Shown here piece by piece: positions 1 to 8,231 of a DNA stretch of 64,000 nucleotides. How positions within the stretch are numbered: the stretch's first letter is position 1; each line of letters opens with the position of its first letter. The DNA is from Nocardioides luteus (lineage in GTDB: Bacteria; Actinomycetota; Actinomycetes; Propionibacteriales; Nocardioidaceae): positions 19,717 to 83,716 of the forward strand of contig NZ_BMRK01000004.1 in assembly GCF_014648595.1 (NCBI RefSeq), written 5' to 3'. Below the pieces are notes generated by a model that ran no database searches, was not told where the DNA came from, and was given only the letters and a program-made list of their open reading frames with translations. The position numbers and the translations under genes were made by a program.

Positions 1-373
1 GTACATCGCCGAGTCGGCGCAACTGCTCACCCCGTCGGTCGAGCCGCGAGCGCCAGCGAGCGTGTCGAGACCAACACATTCCCCTCCGCGCTCACAGGAC
101 TGTGTTGGTCTCGACACGCCTCCGCCTAGCGGCTCCGGCGGCTCGACCAGCGTTTCGCCGAGTCGGCGCAACTGCCCCAGATTTTCGCGCCGCCTCGGCG
201 GCCCTAAGCGGGGCAGACGCGCCGACTCGACGTCCCACGCTGGGGCAGATGCGCCGACTCGGGGTTGCTTGATGGGGCAGATGTGCCGGGTCGGGGGTCT
301 CGACAAGCTCGACCACCGAGGGCAGCCGACCGCCGGGGGCAGCCGACCGCCGGGGGCGGCTTAGCCTGGTGGG
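1..373. repeat. Left-edge non-coding region with R1 repeats, long hairpin and small tandem repeat
   Basis: I see no credible gene here. R1 units (core CCGAGTCGGCGCA + A/T + CTGCCCC, 21 bp) lie forward at 9 and 158 and inverted at 210, 242 and 274, the inverted ones exactly 32 bp apart. Between the forward units is a perfect 19-bp inverted repeat (60-78 with 101-119, loop of 22) that continues imperfectly outward to about 37-155. Positions 296-320 hold a 25-bp sequence that recurs inside a coding gene at 24405-24429. A 17-bp tandem duplication starts at 321. Whether a gene ends just left of the window cannot be seen. Confidence 0.85.
60..119. repeat. 19-bp perfect inverted repeat (hairpin)
   Basis: The arm GCGTGTCGAGACCAACACA (60-78) is perfectly complementary to 101-119, with a 22-nt loop. 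Weaker complementarity extends to about 37 and 155, giving an imperfect cruciform of roughly 120 bp. It separates two forward R1 units that elsewhere are 32 bp apart, so it looks inserted into the array. It could act as a terminator for a gene left of the window, but there is no T tract. Confidence 0.75.
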
Positions 374-1582
374 GTGGTGGAGGTGCTGGGGACGGAGGTC
401 AGGCGGGCGCCGGGTTGGGTCTCGGTGGCGTCGTTCGTGAGCAGCTTCGACAGGTTCGTGGTGAGTCCGATCCTGGTGCTGGTGGCGGCGAGCTTCGGGG
501 TCAGCGTGGGGCAGGCAGTGGCGATCGCGAGCGGGTACTACCTGGCGTACGGGCTCTGTCAGCCGCTGTGGGGCGCGCTGTCGGACCGGTTCGGGCGGGT
601 GCGGTTGATGCAGGGGGCGCTGGTGGGGGCTGGGGTCGCCGGGCTGGTCTCCGCGCTGGCACCGAACCTGCTCACGCTGGTCGTCGTGCGGGTCGTGGCG
701 GGGGCGTTCTTCGGGGCGATCGTGCCGACGTCGTTGACGTACGTCGGCGACACCGTCTCCGCGACCCACCGGCAGCGGGCGCTCTCCGACCTGATGGCCG
801 CGATGGCGGTCGGGACCGCGATCGCCGCGGCTGCAGCGGGCGTGACCGGACAGCTCCTCGGCTGGCGGGTCGTCTTCGCCGCGCCGGCGGTGGTCGCGCT
901 GGTCAGTGCCTGGGGACTGCGTGCGCTCGCCGAGCCGCCGCGCGCCACCAACAACGGTGTCGCCGCCTCGTTCCGGACAGCCTTCAGAAACCGCTGGGTG
1001 CTGGTCGTCGGGGTGCTCGTCTTCGTCGAGGGCGGGCTCGTCCTCGGCGTACTGACCCTTCTCGCCCCCGCGCTGCAGGCCCAGGGCGTCGACGCGGCGC
1101 GGGCGGGGCTCGCGGCCGCTGCGTACGGACTGGTCGTCCTGCTCTCCTCGCAGGTGCTCAAGGCGCTGACCCGGCGGCTCCCCCGCTGGGCGCTGATGGG
1201 TATCGGCGGGCTGGCGCTGACGATCGGGTACGCGGTGGCGACGGTGCGCGTCTCGGTGCCGACGATCATCGGCGTGGTCGTGATGCTCGGGATCACCTGG
1301 GCGTTCCTGCACACCTCGCTGCAGACGTGGGCGACCTCGATCGTGCCCGAGGCACGCGGCACCGTCGTCGCCTGCTTCGCCGCCTCGCTCTTCATCGGCA
1401 GCTCTGTCGCGGCCGTGGTCGCCGGGCCGGCGGCCGACCGCGACCAGTGGTATGTCCTCTTCACCGTCTGCGCGGCGGTCGCGGCGGTCCTCACCGTCGG
1501 CTGCGTGATCGCCTACCGCGCCTACACCGCCCACGAGCCCGGGCCCGAGCCCCGGACGACCGAGGTCGCCACCGACGTCTGA
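374..1582 (+). CDS. MFS transporter
   Basis: A 402-residue integral membrane protein of the major facilitator superfamily, expected to have 12 membrane segments. The loop 2-3 signature is visible at residues 67-77 (GALSDRFGRVR). The hydrophobic segments are typical of drug or metabolite exporters of the DHA type, but the sequence does not reveal the substrate. The start is GTG at 374; a second GTG follows directly. It ends 12 nt before the stop of the convergent glycosyltransferase. There is no operon partner on its strand. R1 repeats lie upstream. Confidence 0.85.
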   Translation: MVEVLGTEVRRAPGWVSVASFVSSFDRFVVSPILVLVAASFGVSVGQAVAIASGYYLAYGLCQPLWGALSDRFGRVRLMQGALVGAGVAGLVSALAPNLLTLVVVRVVAGAFFGAIVPTSLTYVGDTVSATHRQRALSDLMAAMAVGTAIAAAAAGVTGQLLGWRVVFAAPAVVALVSAWGLRALAEPPRATNNGVAASFRTAFRNRWVLVVGVLVFVEGGLVLGVLTLLAPALQAQGVDAARAGLAAAAYGLVVLLSSQVLKALTRRLPRWALMGIGGLALTIGYAVATVRVSVPTIIGVVVMLGITWAFLHTSLQTWATSIVPEARGTVVACFAASLFIGSSVAAVVAGPAADRDQWYVLFTVCAAVAAVLTVGCVIAYRAYTAHEPGPEPRTTEVATDV

Positions 1583-1594
1583 GACGACGCAGCC

Positions 1595-2710
1595 TCAGCG
1601 CAGGTGGGCGCGGATGAGCTCCTCGTACTGGTCGGTGATCCGGCTCCAGGTGAACTCCGCCGAGTGCCTCGCCCGAGCCGCGGCGGAGAGCATCGAGGTG
1701 AGCTCCGTGGAGGAGAGCAGCTGTTCGAGCGCGGCCACGACGCCGGCCTCGTCGGAGAAGTAGAGCGCCGCGGAGTCGGCGACCCAGCGGTTGTAGCGGT
1801 TGTCGTGGGCGATGACCGCGTTGCCGCAGCCGAGCGCCTCGACCAGCGACGGGTTGGTGCCGCCGACCTGGTGCCCGTGGACGTACGCCACCGAGTGGAA
1901 GCGCAGCGCCGAGACGATGTCGGTGTCGTAGATCGCGCCGAGGAAGACGACCTCGTCGCTGGCCGCCTCGAGGACCGCGCGCTGATAGTCGTCGGCAGGG
2001 TCGTAGGAACCCAGGACCACCAGCTTGCGCCCCCAGCGGCGGCTGGAGAAGGCGCGGACCACCTCGAGGATGCTGTTCTCGGGCACCGGCCGGGCGATCA
2101 AGGTGAGGTACGTGCCGGGCTCGAGGCCGTGGTCGAGCACCGCCCACTCGGGCGCGTCGACGACGCGCGGCGCACCGTAGGCGATCGTGGTGATCTTCTC
2201 CGAGGACACCCGGGTCGCCAGGTGACGCGCGATCTCGGGATGGTCGGCGATGAGGTGGTCGCCCAGCCAGCAGGCGGCCCGCTCCTGGGTCCACAGGAAC
2301 GCCTTCTCGGGGCCGGACCAGCGGGCCCGCTTCCACTCGATGCCGTCCATGTTGATGATGTTGGGCACCCGGCGCGCACGCAGCACCGAGTTGAGCGCAC
2401 CGGTGTTGTAGCCGAAGGTGACGCAGACGCTGCCGTCCTCCGCGGCCTCCCGGGCGGCGTGCCGCACCGCTCCGACGTCGAACTCGATCGTCCCGCGCGG
2501 GCCGTCGTGGCGGGCCGGCACGTGCACGCGCTCGATGCCCTTCCAGGTGTCGAGGCGCAGGTCAGCGCTCGGTTCGTCGTCCTGGCAGTAGACGATGACG
2601 CGCCAGCCGCGGTCGACGAGGTCCAGACCGATGTTCTCGACCGCGGTCTCGAAGCCGCCGTGGGCAGCAGGAACTCCGCGGGTGCCGAGCATCCGCACTG
2701 TGGGGGTCAC
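1595..2710 (-). CDS. Glycosyltransferase with DUF1972 N-terminus (GT4-like)
   Basis: A 371-residue glycosyltransferase expected to act at the cytoplasmic face during assembly of the glycan repeat unit. The N-terminus carries the DUF1972-type glycine-rich acceptor motif (GTRGVPAAHGGFETAVE, residues 9-25), as in Cps2T/rhamnosyltransferase-like enzymes. The C-terminal half has the GT-B nucleotide-sugar site (GGTNPSLVEALGCGNAVI, about residue 275). The start is GTG at 2710, preceded by AGGAG about 10 nt upstream. That Shine-Dalgarno lies in the 3' arm of a hairpin (see 2711-2772). It is downstream of, and probably cotranscribed with, the GT at 2828-4177. Sugar specificity is unknown. Confidence 0.88.
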   Translation of the reverse strand: MTPTVRMLGTRGVPAAHGGFETAVENIGLDLVDRGWRVIVYCQDDEPSADLRLDTWKGIERVHVPARHDGPRGTIEFDVGAVRHAAREAAEDGSVCVTFGYNTGALNSVLRARRVPNIINMDGIEWKRARWSGPEKAFLWTQERAACWLGDHLIADHPEIARHLATRVSSEKITTIAYGAPRVVDAPEWAVLDHGLEPGTYLTLIARPVPENSILEVVRAFSSRRWGRKLVVLGSYDPADDYQRAVLEAASDEVVFLGAIYDTDIVSALRFHSVAYVHGHQVGGTNPSLVEALGCGNAVIAHDNRYNRWVADSAALYFSDEAGVVAALEQLLSSTELTSMLSAAARARHSAEFTWSRITDQYEELIRAHLR

Positions 2711-2772
2711 GTGGGGTTGACTCCTAGTTTGCTAGGAGCCGATGGCTCCTATTTTCAACACAAGGAGCCATC
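2711..2772 (-). promoter_or_regulatory. Leader with mutually exclusive hairpins overlapping the ribosome-binding site
   Basis: Read on the minus strand, four segments alternate in complementarity. Segment 1 (GATGGCTCCT, 2763-2772) pairs with segment 2 (AGGAGCCATC, 2741-2750) over 10 bp. Segment 3 (CTCCTAG, 2732-2738) pairs with segment 4 (CTAGGAG, 2721-2727) over 7 bp. Segments 2 and 3 can instead pair over 8 bp (TAGGAGCC with GGCTCCTA, loop ATC). Segment 4 contains the AGGAG about 10 nt before the GTG start of the DUF1972 glycosyltransferase. Pairing 3:4 hides the ribosome site and pairing 2:3 frees it. A ligand or protein trigger is not evident. Confidence 0.55.
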
Positions 2773-2827
2773 CAAGGGGATCAGCGGCGGCCGATGTGGC
2801 CACAGCTCGTCCGTTCACCCATATGGG

Positions 2828-4177
2828 CTAGGTTGTGAGGGGTCCCCGGGTCAGGACGAACTGACGCAGCGCGTCCGGGTCATCCAGGTCGACGTACTCG
2901 AAGCCATCGACCGCCGTCGTCGTCTGCTGGATCGCGCACATCGAGTCATAGACCGAGACGTACGCCGCCGACTGCGGCCCCCAGTCGAGCACCTTCGCCG
3001 CCCGCTCCCGAGCCCGCAGCGCCAGCTCGACCCGCAGCTCCGGGTCGTCGAGCAGCGTCTCGACCGCGTCGGTGAAGGCGGCCACGTCTCCGGAGGGTAC
3101 GAAGAGCGCGGAGTCCTCGGCGGAGACCCGGGTCTCGACCAGGTCGAAGGAGACCGAGGGCAGCGCGTAGGCCATGTACTCCATCGTCTTGTTCATCGTG
3201 GAGACGTCGTTGAGCGGTGTCTTCAGGTCGGGGCACAGCCCGATCGCGGCGGAGCTGAGGTGCTTGGCGATCAGCGCCGACCCGGCCCGGCCGGTGAAGG
3301 TGACCACGTCGTCGAGGCCGAGCTCGGTGCAGCGCCGCTTGAGGTCCTCGAGGCAGTCGCCGAAGCCCATCAGCACCGCGTCGACGTCGGTGCGGCCGCG
3401 ACGGTGGACAAGCTCCTCCATCACCTCGAGGACGGTGTCGACGCCGTCCTGCGGTCCCATGATCCCGAGGTAGGCGAGGGTGTGCCGGCGGCTCTTCTCG
3501 CCGGACCCCGGAGCAACCTCAGCAGGCTCGTGCGGGCGCACCGGCCGCATCACCGACGTGTCCGGCCCGCTGCGGACCACGGTCACCGCGTCGGGATCCA
3601 TGCCGCCCCGGGTGATCGCGACCTTGCGGTAGGACTCGTTGGTCGAGATGACCCGGTCGGCGGCTGCGTACGTCTGCTTCTCGAGCCAGCGCAGCGCAGC
3701 CAGCTGGGCGCGGCCGGAGAGCGAGGTCGGCGTGCCGAACCGGGAGAGGAAGAGCTCGGGGTTGAGGTCGTGCTGGTCGAAGACGAACCGCACCCCGCGG
3801 CGCCTCCAGATGCGCGCCAGCAGCCAGTAGGTGTCGGGCGGGTTGCACGCCTGCATGATCGAGAACGGGCGGTCGCGCCACACCCGGTTCGCCAGCAGCG
3901 CGGTGCGAATCCAGCAGTAGACGAACTCGAGCAGATAGCCGAGCACGCCGCTGGCCTGCGGTGCGGGGCGGTACTTGTAGATGCGTACGCCGCTCAGCTG
4001 CTGCCGTCCGGGATCGCCTGGACCCTTCGGGCAGATCACGCTGACCTCGTAGCCGCGCGCGACCAGCGCCTGGCACTCGAGCCAGACCCTCCGGTCGAGC
4101 GGGACGGGAAGGTTCTGGACGATGATCAGCACGTGCGCCGTGGCGACGGCGAGCTTTTCCTGGGCGGCATTGACCAT
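2828..4177 (-). CDS. Glycosyltransferase family 4
   Basis: A GT-B glycosyltransferase of 449 residues, cytosolic or membrane-associated. The N-terminal Rossmann half opens with VLIIVQNLPVPLDRRVW, typical of GT4 enzymes of the WcaI/ExoY-partner kind. The C-terminal half carries the sugar-nucleotide region (MNKTMEYMAYALPSVSFD). The frame stays open to 4489, but I chose ATG 4177: the upstream 104 codons are low-complexity and overlap the divergent promoter region. It is probably the first gene of a two-gene operon with the DUF1972 transferase, across a 117-nt leader. Donor and acceptor are unknown. Confidence 0.88.
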   Translation of the reverse strand: MVNAAQEKLAVATAHVLIIVQNLPVPLDRRVWLECQALVARGYEVSVICPKGPGDPGRQQLSGVRIYKYRPAPQASGVLGYLLEFVYCWIRTALLANRVWRDRPFSIMQACNPPDTYWLLARIWRRRGVRFVFDQHDLNPELFLSRFGTPTSLSGRAQLAALRWLEKQTYAAADRVISTNESYRKVAITRGGMDPDAVTVVRSGPDTSVMRPVRPHEPAEVAPGSGEKSRRHTLAYLGIMGPQDGVDTVLEVMEELVHRRGRTDVDAVLMGFGDCLEDLKRRCTELGLDDVVTFTGRAGSALIAKHLSSAAIGLCPDLKTPLNDVSTMNKTMEYMAYALPSVSFDLVETRVSAEDSALFVPSGDVAAFTDAVETLLDDPELRVELALRARERAAKVLDWGPQSAAYVSVYDSMCAIQQTTTAVDGFEYVDLDDPDALRQFVLTRGPLTT

Positions 4178-4301
4178 GCGATCCAGGGTTGAGGAACGGC
4201 GAGACCCGCTCGGCGGGGAGGCCCGGCATATCCCCGAATCCGGGGATCGCGGCCGGTGAGGCCGGTCCTGCGGCGCCCTGCGGCTCCTAGCGTCGCTTGC
4301 T
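4178..4301. promoter_or_regulatory. Divergent promoter region with GGGGATA motif
   Basis: This 124-nt gap separates the divergent GT4 and adenylating-enzyme genes, so it should hold both promoters. At 4229-4246 lies TATCCCCGAATCCGGGGA, largely self-complementary. Its minus-strand reading GGGGATA recurs upstream of two other glycan operons, at 11446-11462 and 27450-27466. No clear -35/-10 pair can be assigned. Confidence 0.4.
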
Positions 4302-5690
4302 GTGAACCCGCTGGCCGAGCGCATCCGATCCGTACGCACCAGCCCCCGCTCCACCGCCGTGATCGCCGACCGGCGTACGACGGTGGGGGCGGACGGGCTG
4401 ATCGACGCTGCCGAGGAGCTGCGCGACGCCCTCGTCGCGGCCGCCGGTGTGCCGCAACCGCTGGTCGCGGTGGCGCTGCCGCTGTCCACGGATGCGGTGG
4501 TCGCGCTCGTGGCCGCGATCCTCGGCGACCTCTCGGTCTGCTTCGTCGACCCGTCGGCCCCTGAGGAGCGGCGCCGCTCGCTCGTCCAGGCGCTGCATCC
4601 TGACGTGGTGCTCGACGCGTCGGGGATCCGGGCGGTCGAGTCGTCGTCGGCTCGGGAGGGCGCCGGCGCCGGGTCCGGTGCCGGCTATGTCGCGATGTCC
4701 TCCGGCTCGACCGGCGGCGGCCCGAAGGGGGTGCTGTCGGCCTGGGCCGGGATCGACGAGTTCGTACCGCACGGCGCGGCCGCGCTCGACCTCGACGCCT
4801 CCTCGGTGTGGGCCGAGGTCTCCCACCTCTCCTACGACCTGGCGATGACCAACCTGCTGATCGCGCTGGCCGCCGGCGCCTCGGTGCAGGTCTCCTCCTC
4901 GCTCGGCGACCGGCTCCGGCCGCTCGGCTTCTGCGCACGGGTCGCGGCGACCCACCTCCGGCTGGCGCCGCGGTTCATCGACCTCGCGGTCAACGAGCGG
5001 GCCGGCGCCGCCCCGCGGAGCCTGCGGGTGTGGGGCTCGGGCGGCGACCGGCTCTCCGTCACCGACGCGCAGCGCGTCTACGGCCTCGGGGTGGCAACGG
5101 TCGTCAACACGTACGGCACCAGCGAGACGATCGGCTTCGCCAGCGCGGCTCGTTTCGATGCCGGGGACGGCCTCCCGTCGGCCCACGGCGCCGTCGGGAT
5201 CGGGCGCGGGGTGGTCGGGGCGTGGCGTACCTCGTTGGTGGACGAGGAGATGCTCGGCATCGAGTCACCCCACCTGCCCGCGGGCTATCTCTTCGGCGCT
5301 CCGAACGGTGAGTTCCCGCGCTGGGACGGCGCGGACCGCGTCCTCACCGGCGACATCGGCGCCAAGGTGGGCGCGGAGCTCTTCTGCCTGGGCCGTGCGG
5401 GACGCCGGGTGAAGCGGAGCGCGAGCTTCGTCGACCTCGACGCCCTCGACGCCGAGGTCAAGCAGGCCTTCGGGCTCGCCGTCTTCACCGCCGCCACGCC
5501 CGCAGGCGAACTGGTCAGCCTCGTCGAAGCCCCCGACGCCCGGCTCGACGATCTCCGCCGACGGCTGCCCACCCTCCTCCGCCCCGACTCCCTCCCGGAC
5601 ACCCTCGTCCCCGTCCCCCAGCTCCCCCGCCTCGGCAACGGGAAGATCGACCAGGCCGCCGCTCAGCTGCTCGCCGAGGCAGCCGGCTGA
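4302..5690 (+). CDS. AMP-forming adenylating enzyme (acyl/aminoacyl ligase)
   Basis: A 462-residue member of the ANL superfamily, which activates a carboxylate as its adenylate, probably for loading on a carrier protein. Visible core motifs are the P-loop-like MSSGSTGGGPKG (about 131), YGTSET (about 270), LTGDIG (about 350) and the C-terminal catalytic lysine in GNGKID (about 445). It is somewhat shorter than the usual 500-550 residues, mainly in the N-terminal part. GTG start at 4302. It lies convergent to the ACP operon, 200 nt away across an R1 array, so the ACP at 5890 is a plausible partner. The substrate cannot be read from the sequence. Confidence 0.82.
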   Translation: MNPLAERIRSVRTSPRSTAVIADRRTTVGADGLIDAAEELRDALVAAAGVPQPLVAVALPLSTDAVVALVAAILGDLSVCFVDPSAPEERRRSLVQALHPDVVLDASGIRAVESSSAREGAGAGSGAGYVAMSSGSTGGGPKGVLSAWAGIDEFVPHGAAALDLDASSVWAEVSHLSYDLAMTNLLIALAAGASVQVSSSLGDRLRPLGFCARVAATHLRLAPRFIDLAVNERAGAAPRSLRVWGSGGDRLSVTDAQRVYGLGVATVVNTYGTSETIGFASAARFDAGDGLPSAHGAVGIGRGVVGAWRTSLVDEEMLGIESPHLPAGYLFGAPNGEFPRWDGADRVLTGDIGAKVGAELFCLGRAGRRVKRSASFVDLDALDAEVKQAFGLAVFTAATPAGELVSLVEAPDARLDDLRRRLPTLLRPDSLPDTLVPVPQLPRLGNGKIDQAAAQLLAEAAG

Positions 5691-5706
5691 CCCCGCCGCC
5701 GGACCG

Positions 5707-5875
5707 CCGAGTCGGCGCATCTGCCCCACCCAGGAGTCCCGAGTCGGCGCATCTGCCCCATCTAGAACCGCCGAGTCGGCGCTGATTCCCGGGGCAGATA
5801 CGCCGACTCGCGCACGTACAGCGGGGCAGATGCGCCGACTCGGCGCGAGAATCTGGGGCAGATGCGCCGGCTCGG
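5707..5875. repeat. R1 array, 3 forward and 3 inverted units
   Basis: R1 units start at 5707, 5739 and 5771 (forward) and 5791, 5823 and 5855 (inverted), every step within an orientation being exactly 32 bp. The third forward unit is truncated where it meets the inverted half. The array begins 16 nt after the stop of the 4302 gene and ends 14 nt before the stop of the convergent ACP gene, so it fills the whole gap. The 11-nt spacers differ between units. Confidence 0.9.
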
Positions 5876-5889
5876 CGAATCGCTGGCGG

Positions 5890-6156
5890 TCAGGCGAGCT
5901 GGCCTCGTACGTACTCGGCGAGCGAGCCGACGGACTCGAAGACCTCGGCGTTGATGTCGTCCTCGTCCATCTCGAAGCCGAAGCGGTCCTCGAGGACGGT
6001 GATGAGCTCGACGAGCGCGAGGGAGTCGAGCTCGGGGAGGGAGCCGAAGAGGAGGGTGTCGGCGGTGAGGACGCCGGCGCTGTGGTCGGGGCCGATCACG
6101 TCGGTGATCGCCTCGCCGACCTGGTCGAGGGTGGTTTCGGTGGTGTCGATGGTCAT
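5890..6156 (-). CDS. Acyl carrier protein (first)
   Basis: An 88-residue carrier protein whose phosphopantetheine attachment serine is Ser45 in PELDSLALVEL, followed by the acidic helix II expected of ACPs. It should be activated by the AcpS encoded at 38758 and loaded by one of the adenylating enzymes in the locus. ATG 6156 is chosen because AAGGAG lies about 9 nt upstream and the ACP fold begins there; the open frame upstream overlaps the decarboxylase. It is the last gene of the six-gene minus-strand operon, 31 nt after the decarboxylase stop. Its role is probably a tethered tailoring intermediate rather than bulk fatty-acid synthesis. Confidence 0.92.
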   Translation of the reverse strand: MTIDTTETTLDQVGEAITDVIGPDHSAGVLTADTLLFGSLPELDSLALVELITVLEDRFGFEMDEDDINAEVFESVGSLAEYVRGQLA

Positions 6157-6187
6157 GGGGTGGGACTCCTTCGGTTCGTGGTGGGGT

Positions 6188-7375
6188 TCAGACGAGCACT
6201 TCGAGCGGCGCCGGGTGGCTGAGGAAGGCGGTGGGGCTGGCGGTGAGGCCGTACGCACCGGCCTGATGGACCACGACGAGGTCGCCCACCTCCGCCCGCG
6301 GCAGGCTCACCTTGTCGCCGAGCAGGTCCAGCGGCGTGCACAGGCAGCCGACGACCTGGACCGTCTCCTCCGCGACATCCGCGGGACCAGAGGCAGTGAC
6401 GACCGAGATCGGGTAGTTGCGCCGGATGACCTGGCCGAAGTTGCCGGAGGCGGCGAGCTGGTGGTGCATGCCGCCGTCGACGATGAGGAAGGTCTTGCCG
6501 CGGGAGATCTTCCGGTCGACGACGCGGGTGACATAGACCCCGGCCTCGCCGATCAGATACCGGCCGAGCTCGATCACGACCTGCGCGGACGGCAGCGCGG
6601 GGCGTACCCGAGAAGCCAGCAGAGCCTCCAGCCGCGAGCCGACCAGCGCCACGTCGAGTGGCTGATCCTGGGTGTAGTAGGGGATGCCGAAGCCGCCGCC
6701 GATGTTGAGATAGGTCGCCTCCCCCGGCAGGTCGTCGGCGAGCCGGAGGACGAGATCGACCGTCCGTTCCTGGGCGGTGGCCAGGATGTCGGCGTGCAGG
6801 TTCTGGGAGCCGGAGAAGACGTGGAAGCCGGCGACCTCGACGTCGCGCTCGTGCAGCGTCTTGAGCAGCATCGGGACCATCTCGGCGTCGACGCCGAACT
6901 GCTGGGCGCCGCCACCCATCCGCATCCCCGAGCCCTTGACCTCGAAGTCGGGGTTGACCCGCACCGCCACCCGCGGCCGAAGACCCAGCCGCTCCGCGGC
7001 CTCGACCAGCCGGTCGGCCTCGAGCGGCGACTCGATCTCGACGAGCACGCCCGCGGCGACCGCGGAGGTCAGCTCGGCGACCGACTTCCCCGGCCCTGCG
7101 AAGCTCACCGCCCCCGGCTCGATCCCGGTGTCCAGCGCCACCCGCATCTCGGCCCCGGAGGCGACGTCGAGCGCGTCGACGGCCTGCGCGAAGTGCTGCA
7201 CCACCGCGGGCATCGGGTTGGCCTTGACCGCATAGCTCAGGTGCACGTCGGCGGGCAGCGCCGATCGCAGCTCACCCACCCGGGCGTCGATCGCGGCCCG
7301 GTCGTAGGCGAAGAACGGCGTCGACCCGACCCGCTCGGCCAGCAACCGGACGGGGACTCCCCCGACGTACGTCAT
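6188..7375 (-). CDS. PLP-dependent decarboxylase, fold type III
   Basis: A 395-residue member of the Orn/DAP/Arg decarboxylase group 2 family. The PLP lysine is Lys51 in SYAVKANP. The phosphate-binding glycine loop is GGGFGIPY (about 227), and a conserved cysteine region (VVGCLCTPLD) lies near 335. It closely resembles the subfamily linked with exosortase-type EPS loci, which sits beside an acyl ligase and an ACP just as here. Known relatives decarboxylate basic amino acids or meso-diaminopimelate. Here an ACP-bound or free amino acid is an inference. One base separates it from the GNAT gene upstream. Confidence 0.88.
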   Translation of the reverse strand: MTYVGGVPVRLLAERVGSTPFFAYDRAAIDARVGELRSALPADVHLSYAVKANPMPAVVQHFAQAVDALDVASGAEMRVALDTGIEPGAVSFAGPGKSVAELTSAVAAGVLVEIESPLEADRLVEAAERLGLRPRVAVRVNPDFEVKGSGMRMGGGAQQFGVDAEMVPMLLKTLHERDVEVAGFHVFSGSQNLHADILATAQERTVDLVLRLADDLPGEATYLNIGGGFGIPYYTQDQPLDVALVGSRLEALLASRVRPALPSAQVVIELGRYLIGEAGVYVTRVVDRKISRGKTFLIVDGGMHHQLAASGNFGQVIRRNYPISVVTASGPADVAEETVQVVGCLCTPLDLLGDKVSLPRAEVGDLVVVHQAGAYGLTASPTAFLSHPAPLEVLV

Positions 7376-7376
7376 C

Positions 7377-8231
7377 TCACCACTCCAGACATGTCAGCTC
7401 GCTGTACAGGTAGTCGACCCGCGCCGGGTCGAGGGCCTCGCTGCGCAGCATCTTCGGCCGCGACCGCGAGAGCCGATGGGAGCCGGTCGGCGCCCCACCG
7501 GCGACCCGGTGCTCGATCAGGGTGGCCGCGGCACCGTGCTGGGTCAGCAGGTGCGTGGCCAGCCGGGGCGCATGCCGCCGCAGCAGCTCCGGGTTGCTCG
7601 CGTAGAGGACCGAGGCGAAAGCACGTACGCCCTTGCGGGTGTCCTTGCGCGCCACTACGTAGCAGTGCTCGGAGCCGGTGCTCAGCACGATGTGGCGGGC
7701 GGCCGCCGCGGCGCGATGGTCGGCGTAGAGCTCCCGCTCCTCACCCTGCAGGACCGAGTCCAGCACGTCGGGACGGCTGCTCACCCGCACGCCACGCCCC
7801 CGCGGCAGCGGCACCCCCGGCACCAGCGAGGTGGTGGTGTCGAGGTCGGTGAACTTGAGCTTGCGGTTGAGCGGGACGACGTTGCCCGAGGGCGAGAAGT
7901 CGGTGAACTCGTAACCGGGCTGCTTGAGCAGCGTGGTCAGCAGCCGCAGCCCCTGATGGCGATGGCTGTCGAGCACGCACCAGGCGCCCAGGTTGCAGAC
8001 CTGCAACGTCTCTCCGGCCACCTGCCGCTCGGAGTAGTAGGCGAGGTACGCCCCGACGACCCGCTCGCCCTGGGCGAGGAAGAAGCCGTGGTTGGGCTGA
8101 GGTACGTCCCAGGGCACCCGCAGCGCCTGGGCCCACTGGAGCTCCTCGACCTTCGGGTTCAGCTGGCGGTGCATGAACCGGGAGACGGCCGGAAGGTCCT
8201 CGGCCGTGATCGGCGAGAGCGCCGCCTTCAT
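7377..8231 (-). CDS. GNAT-family N-acyltransferase
   Basis: A 284-residue protein with an N-terminal GNAT-like region. Residues about 65-100 hold the acetyl-CoA-binding-like stretch LGAWCVLDSHRHQGLRLLTTL. The C-terminal half is of unknown function. I chose ATG 8231, which overlaps the stop of the upstream GT2 gene by 4 bp, the pattern used throughout this operon; the frame is open further upstream without merit. In the operon it sits between the GT2 and the PLP decarboxylase. It may transfer an acyl group from CoA or ACP to an amine on the glycan or its precursor. That role is inferred from neighbours. Confidence 0.75.
   Translation of the reverse strand: MKAALSPITAEDLPAVSRFMHRQLNPKVEELQWAQALRVPWDVPQPNHGFFLAQGERVVGAYLAYYSERQVAGETLQVCNLGAWCVLDSHRHQGLRLLTTLLKQPGYEFTDFSPSGNVVPLNRKLKFTDLDTTTSLVPGVPLPRGRGVRVSSRPDVLDSVLQGEERELYADHRAAAAARHIVLSTGSEHCYVVARKDTRKGVRAFASVLYASNPELLRRHAPRLATHLLTQHGAAATLIEHRVAGGAPTGSHRLSRSRPKMLRSEALDPARVDYLYSELTCLEW

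Noticed and set aside
2741-2772. Rho-independent terminator after the GT4 gene
   Set aside because: The stems are there but no T tract follows on the minus strand, and the next stem overlaps the ribosome site, which fits a leader switch better.
1604-4192. Long plus-strand open frame of 862 codons
   Set aside because: It runs antisense to two clear glycosyltransferases and encodes Arg/Gly-rich sequence without any family motif; a GC-rich shadow frame.
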